This document shows, in pieces, positions 1-8,475 of a stretch of DNA of 53,283 nucleotides. Both the position numbers and the translations under genes were made by a program. Each line of letters starts with the position of its first letter. The stretch's first letter is position 1. Below the pieces are notes generated by a model. The model was not told the DNA's origin. It saw nothing but the letters and a program-made list of their open reading frames with translations, and did not search any database. Source of the stretch: an uncultured Burkholderiales bacterium (GTDB taxonomy: Bacteria > Pseudomonadota > Gammaproteobacteria > Burkholderiales > Burkholderiaceae_C); NCBI GenBank assembly GCA_937927685.1, contig CALBSC010000090.1, positions 1 through 53,283 on the forward strand. The letters run 5' to 3'.

Positions 1-805
1 TCTCGAACACGCGCTCGAAGCCCCCCACAATCAGACGCTTGAGGTAGAGCTCCGGTGCAATGCGCAGGTACATCTCCTGGTCCAGCGCATTGTGGTGCGT
101 GACGAAGGGGCGGGCGTTGGCGCCGCCCGGGATCGGGTGCAGCATGGGCGTTTCGACTTCCAGGAAGCCGTGTTGCACCATGAAGTCACGGATACCACTC
201 ACCGCCTTGCTGCGCGCCACAAAACGCTTGCGCGCGGTTTCGTCGGTCATCAGGTCGACGTAGCGCTGGCGGTATTTGATTTCCTGGTCACTCACGCCGT
301 GGAACTTGTCCGGCATGGGGCGCAGGCTCTTGGTCAGCAACCGAATCTGCGTGGCATGCAGCGACAGCTCCCCGGTGCGGGTCTTGAAGAGGCGGCCTTC
401 GGCCCCGACGATATCGCCCAGGTCCCAGTGCTTGAAGTCGTTGTAGACCGCTTCACTCACGTCATCGCGGGTGATGTAGATCTGGATGCGTCCGGTGCTG
501 TCTTGCAGGGTTGCGAAGCTGGCTTTGCCCATGACGCGCTTGAGCATCATGCGCCCGGCCACGCGCGCCACCTGACCCTCTGCCACCAGTTGGTCCGGGG
601 TTTTGTCGCCGTGGGTGTCGTGCAGGGTGGCCGCGTGGTGGGCCGGTTTGAAATCGTTGGGAAAGGCAATGCCCTGCCCGTCGGCCTGACGCTGTCGCAG
701 CGCCTTGAGCTTGTCGCGGCGCTCGGCAATCAGTTGGTTTTCATCGATCGTGGCGGCAGGCGCGACGGCGTCCGCGTCAGGCGCGGTGGAACGGGTATCG
801 GACAT
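1..805 (-). CDS. lysS: Lysine--tRNA ligase (class II), N-terminal part, cut by window edge
   Basis: Charges tRNA-Lys with lysine in the cytoplasm using ATP. The reading frame opens at ATG 805 and runs off the left edge after about 268 codons of the usual ~500. Visible are an N-terminal extension (residues 1-50), an OB-fold anticodon-binding region (about 75-180, with GRIQIYITRDD) and the start of the class II catalytic core with motif 1 (GFLEVETPMLHPIPGG). The window ends exactly where motif 2 begins (FERVFE). It lies 8 bases downstream of the accD stop on the same strand, so it is probably co-transcribed with accD. In many Burkholderiales folC follows accD, so lysS here is a local variation of gene order. 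Confidence 0.95.
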   Translation of the reverse strand, partial: MSDTRSTAPDADAVAPAATIDENQLIAERRDKLKALRQRQADGQGIAFPNDFKPAHHAATLHDTHGDKTPDQLVAEGQVARVAGRMMLKRVMGKASFATLQDSTGRIQIYITRDDVSEAVYNDFKHWDLGDIVGAEGRLFKTRTGELSLHATQIRLLTKSLRPMPDKFHGVSDQEIKYRQRYVDLMTDETARKRFVARSKAVSGIRDFMVQHGFLEVETPMLHPIPGGANARPFVTHHNALDQEMYLRIAPELYLKRLIVGGFERVFE

Positions 806-813
806 GGAATGGG

Positions 814-1686
814 TCAGGAAATGGCGTCAGCCGGTTGGCGTTGCAGCATGGCCAGCAGGCTGGACACGGTGGAGCGCAGGTCGCGGCGGTCGCAGATCAT
901 GTCGACAGCGCCTTTGTGTTGCAGGAATTCGGAGCGCTGGAAGCCCTCGGGCAGGGTCACGCGCACCGTGTTTTCAATCACGCGCGGACCGGCAAAGCCA
1001 ATCAAGGCCTTGGGCTCGGCAATGACCACGTCACCCACAAAGGCGAAGCCTGCGGACACGCCACCCATGGTCGGGTCGGTCAGCACGCTGATGTAGGGCA
1101 GGCCCTTCTTGGCCAGTCGCGTCAGCGCGGCATTGGTCTTGGCCATCTGCATGAGCGAGAGCAGGCCTTCTTGCATGCGCGCACCCCCGGTGGCGGTGAA
1201 GCACACAAAGGGCACTTTTTGCTCGATGGCGGTGTGCACACCGCGCACGAAACGCTCGCCCACGACGGAGCCCATGCTGCCGCCCATGAAGTCGAACTCG
1301 AAGCACGCGGCCACCAGATTGATGCTGCGCACCGCACCACCCATCACCACCAGGGCGTCGGTTTCACCGGTGTTTTCCATCGCCTCCTTGAGGCGCTCGG
1401 GGTACTTGCGGCTGTCCTTGAATTTGAGGGGGTCCACCGGGACCACTTCCTGGCCGATTTCATAGCGACCTTCGGGGTCGAGGAAGGCATCGAGCCGCGC
1501 GCGTGCTGAAATGCGGTGGTGGTGGCTGCACGTGGGGCACACGTTCTGGTTCTGCTCCAGATCATTGTTGTAGAGCACGGTTTCGCAGCTCGGACATTTG
1601 ATCCACAGCCCTTCGGGAACGCCGCGCCGGTCGGCGGGGTCGCTGGGCTGGATTTTGGGCGGAAGCAGTTTTTCGAGCCAACTCAT
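814..1686 (-). CDS. accD: Acetyl-CoA carboxylase carboxyltransferase subunit beta
   Basis: Beta half of the carboxyltransferase that moves CO2 from biotin carrier protein to acetyl-CoA, giving malonyl-CoA for fatty acid synthesis. The 290-residue product has the N-terminal four-cysteine zinc ribbon (CPSC near residue 31 and CPTC near residue 50) and the crotonase-fold carboxyltransferase core with TATGGARMQEG and GFAGPRVIENT. Its length is normal for the family. The start is ATG 1686, giving the typical MSWLEKLLPPKI opening. The gene follows trpA by 76 bases on the same strand; the gap holds a strong hairpin. The trp-accD linkage is standard in Burkholderiales. No defect is seen. Confidence 0.97.
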   Translation of the reverse strand: MSWLEKLLPPKIQPSDPADRRGVPEGLWIKCPSCETVLYNNDLEQNQNVCPTCSHHHRISARARLDAFLDPEGRYEIGQEVVPVDPLKFKDSRKYPERLKEAMENTGETDALVVMGGAVRSINLVAACFEFDFMGGSMGSVVGERFVRGVHTAIEQKVPFVCFTATGGARMQEGLLSLMQMAKTNAALTRLAKKGLPYISVLTDPTMGGVSAGFAFVGDVVIAEPKALIGFAGPRVIENTVRVTLPEGFQRSEFLQHKGAVDMICDRRDLRSTVSSLLAMLQRQPADAIS

Positions 1687-1730
1687 GGGGGGAGTGTCTC
1701 CAATTGGGGAGGAGCCTGATTATCCTACGG

Positions 1731-1753
1731 GGCGAGGCCGTTGCGGCCTCGCC
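1731..1753 (-). other. Perfect hairpin in the trpA-accD gap
   Basis: A 10-bp perfect inverted repeat (ggcgaggccg / cggcctcgcc) with a 3-base loop sits between the trpA stop and accD. No T-run follows it on the minus strand, so it is not a canonical intrinsic terminator. It could protect or process the mRNA, or set relative trp and accD output; this is inference only. Confidence 0.55.
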
Positions 1754-1762
1754 CTCGGTGAT

Positions 1763-2575
1763 TTACATCGCGTCCAGCGCCTGCCGGATGTCGCGCAGAA
1801 AGCTCTCCACCGCGGGCAGCGACTGGCTGGTCGGCCCCGATTCGAGCAACTGGATCAGCTTGGTGCCGATCACCACGGCGTCGGCCACCTTGCCCACCGC
1901 CGTGGCCGAGGCCGCGTCACGGATACCAAAGCCCACGCCCACCGGAATCTTCACATGCTGGCGGATGCGTGGCAGCATGGCCTCGACCGCATCGGTGTCC
2001 AGGTGGCCGGCGCCGGTCACGCCTTTGAGCGAGACGTAGTACACATAGCCACTGGCAACTTGCGCCACCTGGGCCATGCGCTCCTCGGTGCTGGTGGGCG
2101 CCAGCAGAAAGATGAGGTCCATCTGGTGCGCGCGCAGTTCGGCGGCAAAGTCGGCGCACTCTTCGGGCGGGTAGTCCACGATCAGCATGCCGTCCACGCC
2201 GGCCGCCGACGCATCGCGCACGAAAGCACCCGGGCCGTGGCGCAGGTTGTAGCTTTCCACCGGGTTGGCGTAACCCATCAGCACGACCGGGGTGTGGGTG
2301 TCTTGCTCGCGAAACCGGCGCACCATGTCGAGCACCTGCGCCGTGCCAATGCCCAGGCGCAGCGCGGCTTCACCGGCTTTCTGGATCACCGGGCCATCGG
2401 CCATGGGGTCGCTGAACGGCACGCCGAGTTCAATCACATCGGCGCCGGCGGCGACCAGCCGGTGCATCAACTCGGGCGTGACATCGGCCTGCGGGAAGCC
2501 CGACATGACGTAGGGGATCAAGGCCTTGCGGCCCTGGGACTTGAGGGTGTCAAAGGTGGCTTGGATGCGGCTCAT
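1763..2575 (-). CDS. trpA: Tryptophan synthase alpha chain
   Basis: Cleaves indole-3-glycerol phosphate to indole and glyceraldehyde-3-phosphate; the indole is channelled to TrpB. The TIM-barrel protein shows the catalytic Glu in ADVIELGVPFSDP and Asp in MLIVDYPPEE, plus the phosphate loop GVGFGIRD. I choose ATG 2575 (270 aa, opening MSRIQATFDTLK as in homologues). It has an AGGGGTG ribosome site about 8 bases upstream. A GTG at 2584 that overlaps the trpB stop would add only three residues. The near overlap with trpB points to translational coupling, as expected for a two-subunit complex. Confidence 0.97.
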   Translation of the reverse strand: MSRIQATFDTLKSQGRKALIPYVMSGFPQADVTPELMHRLVAAGADVIELGVPFSDPMADGPVIQKAGEAALRLGIGTAQVLDMVRRFREQDTHTPVVLMGYANPVESYNLRHGPGAFVRDASAAGVDGMLIVDYPPEECADFAAELRAHQMDLIFLLAPTSTEERMAQVAQVASGYVYYVSLKGVTGAGHLDTDAVEAMLPRIRQHVKIPVGVGFGIRDAASATAVGKVADAVVIGTKLIQLLESGPTSQSLPAVESFLRDIRQALDAM

Positions 2576-2580
2576 GTGGT

Positions 2581-3852
2581 TCACCCCTTCACCATCATCA
2601 CGGACTCGGTCTGGCCTTTGACCGATTGGCCCCGGCAGCTCGGACGGCAGTAGAAGTCGGCGTTGCTCAGATCGGCCACGGTGCCGATGTCCTTGTCACC
2701 TCGGCCCGACAGGTTCACCAGGATGGACTGGTCCGCACGCATGCTGGGGGCGAGTTTCATGGCATAGGCCACGGCATGGCTCGATTCCAGCGCGGGAATG
2801 ATGCCCTCGGTGCGGCACAGGTAGTGGAAGGCCTGCAAGGCTTCCTGGTCGGTGATGCCCACGTACTCGGCGCGCTTCGTGTCCTGCAACCAGGCGTGTT
2901 CAGGCCCGACCCCGGGATAGTCCAGGCCGGCACTGATGCTGTGGGTTTCGATGATTTGCCCGTCGTGGCTTTGCAGCACGTACGTGCGGTTGCCGTGCAG
3001 CACGCCCGGCACGCCGCGCTGCAACGAGGCCGAGTGACGGCCGGTATCCAGGCCTTCACCGGCGGCCTCCACGCCGATCAGGCGGGTGCCTTCGTGCGGA
3101 ATGTAGGGGTAGAAGATGCCCATGGCGTTGCTGCCGCCGCCCACGCAGGCCACCACCGCATCGGGCTGGCGGCCCTGGTTGAGGTCCGGCATCTGGTGCA
3201 GGCACTCTTCGCCGATGACACTCTGGAAGTCGCGCACCATCATCGGGTAGGGGTGCGGCCCGGCCACGGTGCCGATGATGTAGAAGGTGTTTTCGACGTT
3301 AGTCACCCAGTCGCGCAGCGCCTCATTGAGCGCGTCCTTCAGGGTACGGCTGCCGCTTTCCACGGGCACCACGGTGGCACCCAGCAACTTCATGCGGTAG
3401 ACGTTGGGGCTTTGACGCTTCACGTCCTCGCTGCCCATGTACACCACACACTCCAGGCCATAGCGCGCGCAAATGGTGGCGGTGGCCACGCCGTGCTGGC
3501 CAGCGCCGGTCTCGGCGATCACGCGCGGCTTGCCCATGCGGCGTGCCAGCATGGCCTGTCCGATGGTGTTGTTGATCTTGTGTGCGCCGGTGTGGTTCAG
3601 GTCCTCGCGTTTGAGGTAGATCTGCGCACCGCCCATCTCGCGGCTCATGCGGGCCGCGTGGTAGATGGGGGAGGGACGACCGACGAAGTGAGCCAGTTCG
3701 CTGCGGAACTCGGCCATGAACTCGGGATCGTGGCGGTAGTGCTCATAAGCCGCACTCAGCTCGTTGATGGCGTGGGTCAGCGTCTCGCTGACGAAGCTGC
3801 CGCCATAGGGGCCAAAGTGGCCGCGGGCATCGGGTTGCTGGTAGGTGGACAT
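2581..3852 (-). CDS. trpB: Tryptophan synthase beta chain
   Basis: PLP enzyme that condenses indole with serine to make tryptophan, in an alpha2-beta2 complex with TrpA. The PLP lysine lies in LNHTGAHKINN, the phosphate-binding loop in CVGGGSNAMG, and GAGQHGVATA is intact. At 423 residues it is about 20 longer than most TrpB1 proteins because of a C-terminal tail after DIGTVADL. The region just before the start is C/T-rich and has no clear ribosome site. The 131-base gap to trpF holds a small inverted repeat (gttgaa at 3879-3884, ttcaac at 3894-3899). Confidence 0.97.
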   Translation of the reverse strand: MSTYQQPDARGHFGPYGGSFVSETLTHAINELSAAYEHYRHDPEFMAEFRSELAHFVGRPSPIYHAARMSREMGGAQIYLKREDLNHTGAHKINNTIGQAMLARRMGKPRVIAETGAGQHGVATATICARYGLECVVYMGSEDVKRQSPNVYRMKLLGATVVPVESGSRTLKDALNEALRDWVTNVENTFYIIGTVAGPHPYPMMVRDFQSVIGEECLHQMPDLNQGRQPDAVVACVGGGSNAMGIFYPYIPHEGTRLIGVEAAGEGLDTGRHSASLQRGVPGVLHGNRTYVLQSHDGQIIETHSISAGLDYPGVGPEHAWLQDTKRAEYVGITDQEALQAFHYLCRTEGIIPALESSHAVAYAMKLAPSMRADQSILVNLSGRGDKDIGTVADLSNADFYCRPSCRGQSVKGQTESVMMVKG

Positions 3853-3983
3853 GGTGTATGCAGGGAAAGGAGGAAACCGTTGAATCGAAAACCTTCAACC
3901 ACGGGCCGAGAGAACGATACAGCCGAGGAGGGTCGGTTCGGCGTCAGGCTTGAGGGGCAACGTGCCCGCCAGGCCACTGGGCA

Positions 3984-4664
3984 TCAGCCCAGCTGATCGG
4001 CCGTGCGCACGGCGGTGACGAAGTCGTGGATGAGAGCGGCATCCTTGATGCCCTTGGCTGATTCGACAGCCGAGCTCACATCAACGCCCAGGGACAGTCC
4101 CCGCGAGCGCAGTGCGCGCAGACCATCGCCCACGTTTGCAGGTGTGAGTCCACCAGACAAAACGAGGTGAGCGTTGACGCTTGTTGGCAGCCGTGACCAA
4201 TTGAATGCCTTGCCGCCCCCGCCATAGCCCTCGACATGGGCGTCGAGCAGCAGTGCATGGGCGTGTTGATAATCTGACGCGTATTTTACGAGGTCGACAG
4301 CGGGCGCGGCATCGTCAAGGGGAATTCGCGCCGCGCGCAGCCAGCGCCGACCCAGTCGCTGGGCCACCCGCTGGCAAAAGGCCGGATTTTCATCGCCATG
4401 AAACTGCAGCCAGGCGCCGGGCACCTCGGCGCATGCGGCTTCAATGCGGGCTTCAGAGGCGTTGACGAACAGGAGCACCGGGTTGACAAAGGCGGGCAGA
4501 TGGCGCGCCAGTTCGGCCGCACGCTGGGCACTGACGTGGCGCGGACTGCGCTCATACAGCACAAATCCGATCGCTTGCACCCCAGCCCGCACGGCAGCCT
4601 CCACGTCCTGCTCGCGGGTCAGGCCGCACAGTTTGATCGGGGTGAAGTGAGGGGGCAGGCTCAT
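3984..4664 (-). CDS. trpF: Phosphoribosylanthranilate isomerase
   Basis: Carries out the Amadori rearrangement of N-(5-phosphoribosyl)anthranilate to CdRP, the third step of tryptophan synthesis. The opening TPIKLCGLTREQDV contains the catalytic Cys; the catalytic Asp is in LLLDAHVEGYGGGGKAFNW, and the C-terminal phosphate site LSGGLTPANV is present. ATG 4664 is preferred because its first bases overlap the truA stop (ATGA), a coupled start. A TTG at 4673 is possible but unlikely. The product is 226 aa, normal length. The truA-trpF-trpB-trpA order is the Burkholderiales standard. Confidence 0.96.
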   Translation of the reverse strand: MSLPPHFTPIKLCGLTREQDVEAAVRAGVQAIGFVLYERSPRHVSAQRAAELARHLPAFVNPVLLFVNASEARIEAACAEVPGAWLQFHGDENPAFCQRVAQRLGRRWLRAARIPLDDAAPAVDLVKYASDYQHAHALLLDAHVEGYGGGGKAFNWSRLPTSVNAHLVLSGGLTPANVGDGLRALRSRGLSLGVDVSSAVESAKGIKDAALIHDFVTAVRTADQLG

Positions 4665-5479
4665 GGCAGCCAATCATACGCAGGCGCGTGCTCGGGCAAA
4701 CCCCATTCGGCGTCGTAGCGCGGCCCCAGGAAATACAGACCATCGGCGGCGAAGGTGGGGGCGGCTACGTCGCGCGAGCGCGAGGCCAGCACCTCGGCGA
4801 TCCACGCAGGCGGATGCAGGCCCTGTCCCACCAGGATCAGGCTGCCCATCAGGTTGCGGATCATGTGGTGCAAAAAAGCGTTGGCCTCGAAATCGAAGCG
4901 CCAGTAGGCGCTCCCATGCGGTCCGGGGCCGGACAACGGGTGGCCCACTCGGCGTTCAATGTCCAGCCGCATCAACTGCTTGACGGGCGACAGCGCCTGG
5001 CAGGACGAGGCCCGAAACGCACTGAAGTCGTGCTCGCCCAGCAGGTACTGCGCCCCCGCTCGCAGGGCATCCAGGTTGAGCGGACGAAACACCCAGCCCA
5101 CACGCCCGGCCTCCACGCTGGGCCGAACGGGTGATTCGAGCAGGATGTAGGCGTAACGCCGCGAGCGCGCGCTGGCCCGCGAATGAAAACGATCCGGCAC
5201 AGGGTGGGCCCATTGCACGGCAATGTCCGGCGGCAGGAAACGGTTGGTCCCGCGCACCCACGAGAACGGATCGCGCTCGACCGTGGTGTCAAAGTGCACC
5301 ACCTGCATCAGGCCATGCACGCCGGCATCGGTACGACCGGCACACAAGGTCTGGATGGGTTCGCACGCAAAGGCTTGGAGGGCCGCCTCGAGCTTGTCCT
5401 GCACCGTCAAGCCACTGGGCTGGCTCTGCCAGCCCTGGTAGGCCTGGCCGGCGTAGCTCAACCCCAGGGCCACACGCAT
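4661..5479 (-). CDS. truA: tRNA pseudouridine(38-40) synthase
   Basis: Converts uridines 38-40 of the tRNA anticodon arm to pseudouridine. The catalytic Asp lies in CAGRTDAGVHG (around residue 52), followed by the FLHHMIRNLMG segment typical of TruA. The frame is open much further upstream, but homology begins at MRVALGLSYAG, so ATG 5479 is chosen (272 aa, usual length). This ATG is one base from the stop of the upstream fimV-like gene, and the end overlaps trpF, so it sits in a tightly packed operon. No anomaly is seen. Confidence 0.96.
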   Translation of the reverse strand: MRVALGLSYAGQAYQGWQSQPSGLTVQDKLEAALQAFACEPIQTLCAGRTDAGVHGLMQVVHFDTTVERDPFSWVRGTNRFLPPDIAVQWAHPVPDRFHSRASARSRRYAYILLESPVRPSVEAGRVGWVFRPLNLDALRAGAQYLLGEHDFSAFRASSCQALSPVKQLMRLDIERRVGHPLSGPGPHGSAYWRFDFEANAFLHHMIRNLMGSLILVGQGLHPPAWIAEVLASRSRDVAAPTFAADGLYFLGPRYDAEWGLPEHAPAYDWLP

Positions 5480-5480
5480 C

Positions 5481-7130
5481 TCAGGTCCGGGCCGCGAGCC
5501 ACGCGCGGGCTTGTTGCTGCAACGGTCCCTGGCCCTGTTCCACCACGTCCTCGGCGAGGGCGCGGGCGGTGTGCGGCTGGCCGGCTTCCCACAAGGCCTG
5601 CGCCAGCTCGAGCCGCACCCGCAGCGCCGGGTTGTCGGTGGCTGGATCGAAGGGAAACTGGCCGTCCGGGGGTGATGTGTCGGACAGCTCCAGCGAGAGT
5701 CCGGCAAACGGCAAACCCGAGGCCGGGCGCGGCGCGATGGCGGTGTCGGCACGGGGTGGCGTGTTGGCAGCCCCGGTGGAAGAGGGGGGGGTGGCCGATG
5801 CAGCCAAGCCCGTGGACTCAGCGCGCGCACGGGTGACCTGTACCGCGGGGGTGTCCCGAGCCAGGGGCGTGTCGTAGCGCGGCAACTCGAGGTCAACCTC
5901 GATGGGCAACGCAGGCAAGGGGGGCAACCCAGTCGGAGCGCCGGCCACGGCTGAGGGCGAGTTGCGCACGCGGGTGCGCCACAGGCTCATGAGGACCAGC
6001 ACGGCCACCAGGGTGGCCGCACCGATGGGTGTCAGGGGATGGTCGCGCAGGAGGTCGATCAGACGGCCATGGGGCGGCACGTCGGGAGATGGCAGCGCAA
6101 TGCCTGAGGACGCAGCCCCCTCGCCGGCCTGGCCGCCGGCGATTTTGCCCAGCTCAGCGATGTTGCGGGCCAACTCGGCGGCCCGCTCGGCGGTGTCCTG
6201 GGCCTGGCGTTGCAGGGCAATGCGGTCTTCCTGACCCGCCCCCGGTTTGGAGAGTTCAAGCCGGTCTTGGGGCGACCCGGCCGCGGGGCGCTGCCGGGAC
6301 GGCATTTGCAGGCGGTTGTTTTCGGCGGCATCCGGCGCATCGCTGGCCGTGACCCGCTGCGACAGGCCTGCGCGCCAGGTGTCAAAGGCCTCGGCCTGTT
6401 CCAGCAAGGCTTCGCGAGCCGCTGCCTGCTCGATACCACCCGCCTCGGCGGCAGAGGGCAGTGCCAGGAGCGCACCCGCCCGCAGGCGGTTGACGTTGCC
6501 ATCGATGAAAGCGTCGGGATTCTGTTTGAGCAGCGCCACCAGCATCTGCTCCAGCGAGACGGGATCGGCCTTGTGGTCCCGGGCCAGTTGTCCGGCCGTG
6601 TCACCCGCTTGCACCACCAGCCCCGAGGGGGGCAGGCTGGCAGGCTTGTCCGTGGCCTGCGCTTGCAGCAGCACGGTGAGGTCGCGCAACAGGCGTCCAC
6701 CACTCCAGCGCAATTCGACCAGCAGGTCCACGAAGGGGACGTTGACCGCCTGTTGCCCCCGCACGACCAGCACCCGTCGGCCATCGGGCCGGGCTTCCAG
6801 GGCCACGTCCAGGCCCTCCAGCACGGGTGAACGCTCCAGGCGCGCGGCGGCGTAGGCTTTCTCGTCGGCCAGGCGAACCTGCAGGCTCTGGCTTTCGGTG
6901 GCATTCAGCCGGGTGATCGGAAACTCGGCCCGCAGGGGCTGCCCCAGTGAGGAGTTGACCTCGGCGGGACCCAGCGTCAGGGCCTGCGTGGCGCTGGCCC
7001 ACAGCCACAGACAGGACGCCGTGAGCCGAGCCAGCGCACCCATCAGCGTCTGAGGGGCCGGGTTCAGGCCCCTCGCGGTCCGCGACGGGTGTTCAGCGGC
7101 CGCACAACGGGACAGGCGAGCAGACGGCAA
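5481..7130 (-). CDS. fimV: FimV-like LysM-domain inner-membrane protein (compact form)
   Basis: FimV proteins organise the cell pole and support type IV pilus function and twitching. Seen here: a hydrophobic export signal ending in ASATQA, the N-terminal FimV domain (VNSSLGQPLRAEFPI), a LysM peptidoglycan-binding module (about residues 175-230, VQAGDTAGQLARD), a Gln/Ala-rich coiled coil, one transmembrane segment (PLTPIGAATLVAVLVLMSLW) and a short TPR-like C-terminus (LRVRLELAQALWEAG). Two starts are possible. TTG 7130 directly follows the asd stop and has GGAG six bases upstream. ATG 7043 gives a cleaner signal peptide but lacks a ribosome site. At about 520-550 aa it is much shorter than gammaproteobacterial FimV. 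It lies between asd and truA, its normal place in this order. Confidence 0.85.
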   Translation of the reverse strand: MPSARLSRCAAAEHPSRTARGLNPAPQTLMGALARLTASCLWLWASATQALTLGPAEVNSSLGQPLRAEFPITRLNATESQSLQVRLADEKAYAAARLERSPVLEGLDVALEARPDGRRVLVVRGQQAVNVPFVDLLVELRWSGGRLLRDLTVLLQAQATDKPASLPPSGLVVQAGDTAGQLARDHKADPVSLEQMLVALLKQNPDAFIDGNVNRLRAGALLALPSAAEAGGIEQAAAREALLEQAEAFDTWRAGLSQRVTASDAPDAAENNRLQMPSRQRPAAGSPQDRLELSKPGAGQEDRIALQRQAQDTAERAAELARNIAELGKIAGGQAGEGAASSGIALPSPDVPPHGRLIDLLRDHPLTPIGAATLVAVLVLMSLWRTRVRNSPSAVAGAPTGLPPLPALPIEVDLELPRYDTPLARDTPAVQVTRARAESTGLAASATPPSSTGAANTPPRADTAIAPRPASGLPFAGLSLELSDTSPPDGQFPFDPATDNPALRVRLELAQALWEAGQPHTARALAEDVVEQGQGPLQQQARAWLAART

Positions 7131-8261
7131 TCACTTCTCCAACAGGATGCGCAGCATGCGGCGCAGCGGTTCGGCCGCGCCCCACAGCAACTGGTCACCC
7201 ACGGTGAACGCACCCAGGTAGTCGTTGCCCATGGCCAGCTTGTGCAGTCGGCCCACCGGCACGGTGAGCGTGCCCGTCACGGCCGCAGGGGTCAGTTCGC
7301 GTTCGGTGATCTCGCGCTCGTTGGGCACCACTTTGACCCAGGCGTTGGCCTGTGCCAGGATGTCGCTCACTTCGTCCAGCGGCACATCTTTCTTCAGCTT
7401 GATGGTCAGCCCTTGCGAGTGGCAGCGCATGGCGCCGATGCGCACGCACAGACCATCGATGGGAATGGAGCCAGCGCTGCGGAAAGCGGGGTTGCCCAGG
7501 ATCTTGTTGCACTCGGCACCGCCCTTCCACTCTTCCTTGCTCTGGCCGTGCTCGACCGGCACGTCAATCCAGGGGATCAGGCTGCCGGCCAGGGCGGTGT
7601 TGCGGAAATTCTGGGTGGGGAAGGATGCGCCGCGCATGGTGGCAGCGACCTTGCGGTCGATGTCCAGGATGGCCGACGCCGGATCGGCCAGCTCGGCCTT
7701 CACCGCGTCGTGCAAGGCACCCATCTGGCTCAGCAGTTCACGCATGTTTTGCGCACCGGCCCCCGAGGCGGCCTGGTAGGTCATGGCACTGACCCACTCC
7801 ACCAGGTTATGCTGGAACAGGCCGCCCAGGCCCATGAGCATCAGGCTCACCGTGCAGTTGCCGCCGATCCAGTTCTTGCCGCCTTTGGCCAGCGCCTGGT
7901 CGATCACCGGACGGTTCACCGGATCCAGGATGATCACCGCGTCATCGGCCATGCGCAGCGAGGAAGCGGCGTCGATCCAGTGACCGTTCCAACCGGCCGC
8001 GCGCAGTTGGGGATACACCGCCTTGGTGTAGTCGCCGCCCTGGCAGGTGATGATGATTTCGCAACGCTTGAGCGCGTCGATGTGGTTGGCGTCTTGCAGC
8101 GTGGTTTCGTTCTTGGCCATCGCAGGGGCCCGACCCCCGGTGTTGGAGGTGGAGAAAAAGACAGGCTCGATCAGGTCGAAATCCTTCTCCTGCACCATGC
8201 GGTCCATCAGCACCGAGCCGACCATGCCGCGCCAGCCGACCAAACCTACCAACTTGCTCAT
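7131..8261 (-). CDS. asd: Aspartate-semialdehyde dehydrogenase
   Basis: Reduces aspartyl phosphate to aspartate semialdehyde with NADPH, the branch point to lysine/diaminopimelate, threonine and methionine. The Rossmann motif GLVGWRGMVGSVL is N-terminal, the catalytic cysteine is in GGNCTVSLML, and QAASGAGAQNMREL is the proteobacterial signature. The 376-residue length fits the Gram-negative class. ATG 8261 has an AAGGGG ribosome site. A promoter candidate lies 20-50 bases upstream, so it may start its own transcript into fimV-truA-trp. Confidence 0.97.
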   Translation of the reverse strand: MSKLVGLVGWRGMVGSVLMDRMVQEKDFDLIEPVFFSTSNTGGRAPAMAKNETTLQDANHIDALKRCEIIITCQGGDYTKAVYPQLRAAGWNGHWIDAASSLRMADDAVIILDPVNRPVIDQALAKGGKNWIGGNCTVSLMLMGLGGLFQHNLVEWVSAMTYQAASGAGAQNMRELLSQMGALHDAVKAELADPASAILDIDRKVAATMRGASFPTQNFRNTALAGSLIPWIDVPVEHGQSKEEWKGGAECNKILGNPAFRSAGSIPIDGLCVRIGAMRCHSQGLTIKLKKDVPLDEVSDILAQANAWVKVVPNEREITERELTPAAVTGTLTVPVGRLHKLAMGNDYLGAFTVGDQLLWGAAEPLRRMLRILLEK

Positions 8262-8280
8262 TTCAGGGCCCCTTCAATTG

Positions 8281-8310
8281 TGTATAAACAGTGCCAGACC
8301 TGTCTGTTCA
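8281..8310 (-). promoter_or_regulatory. Candidate sigma-70 promoter of asd
   Basis: On the minus strand TGAACA (8305-8310) and TATACA (8281-8286) are separated by 18 bases, scoring 4/6 and 5/6 against consensus. The expected start point near 8274 leaves a short leader with the ribosome site before ATG 8261. The 214-base leuB-asd gap is the largest break in this gene run, which fits a promoter here. Confidence 0.4.
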
Positions 8311-8475
8311 CCCGGCTCGTCGGCCGGAAGGGCGCACGACGAACCGGGCTGTGTCAGCCTGTGGTCGTGGTCTTGAAAATGCTTGCGCGCACCACAACGC
8401 CCGCCAGCCGTGAGGCGAGGTCCGTGTGAGAACTCAGGTGGGCGCGAATCATGGGTTGAATTGTATCGGAACGGA

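Noticed and set aside
2581..2660. TrpB frameshift at the C-terminus, suggested by its extra tail
   Set aside because: The frame runs cleanly to a stop that overlaps the upstream GTG of trpA. The tail is only about 20 residues and the catalytic core is intact, so an extension is more likely than a frameshift.
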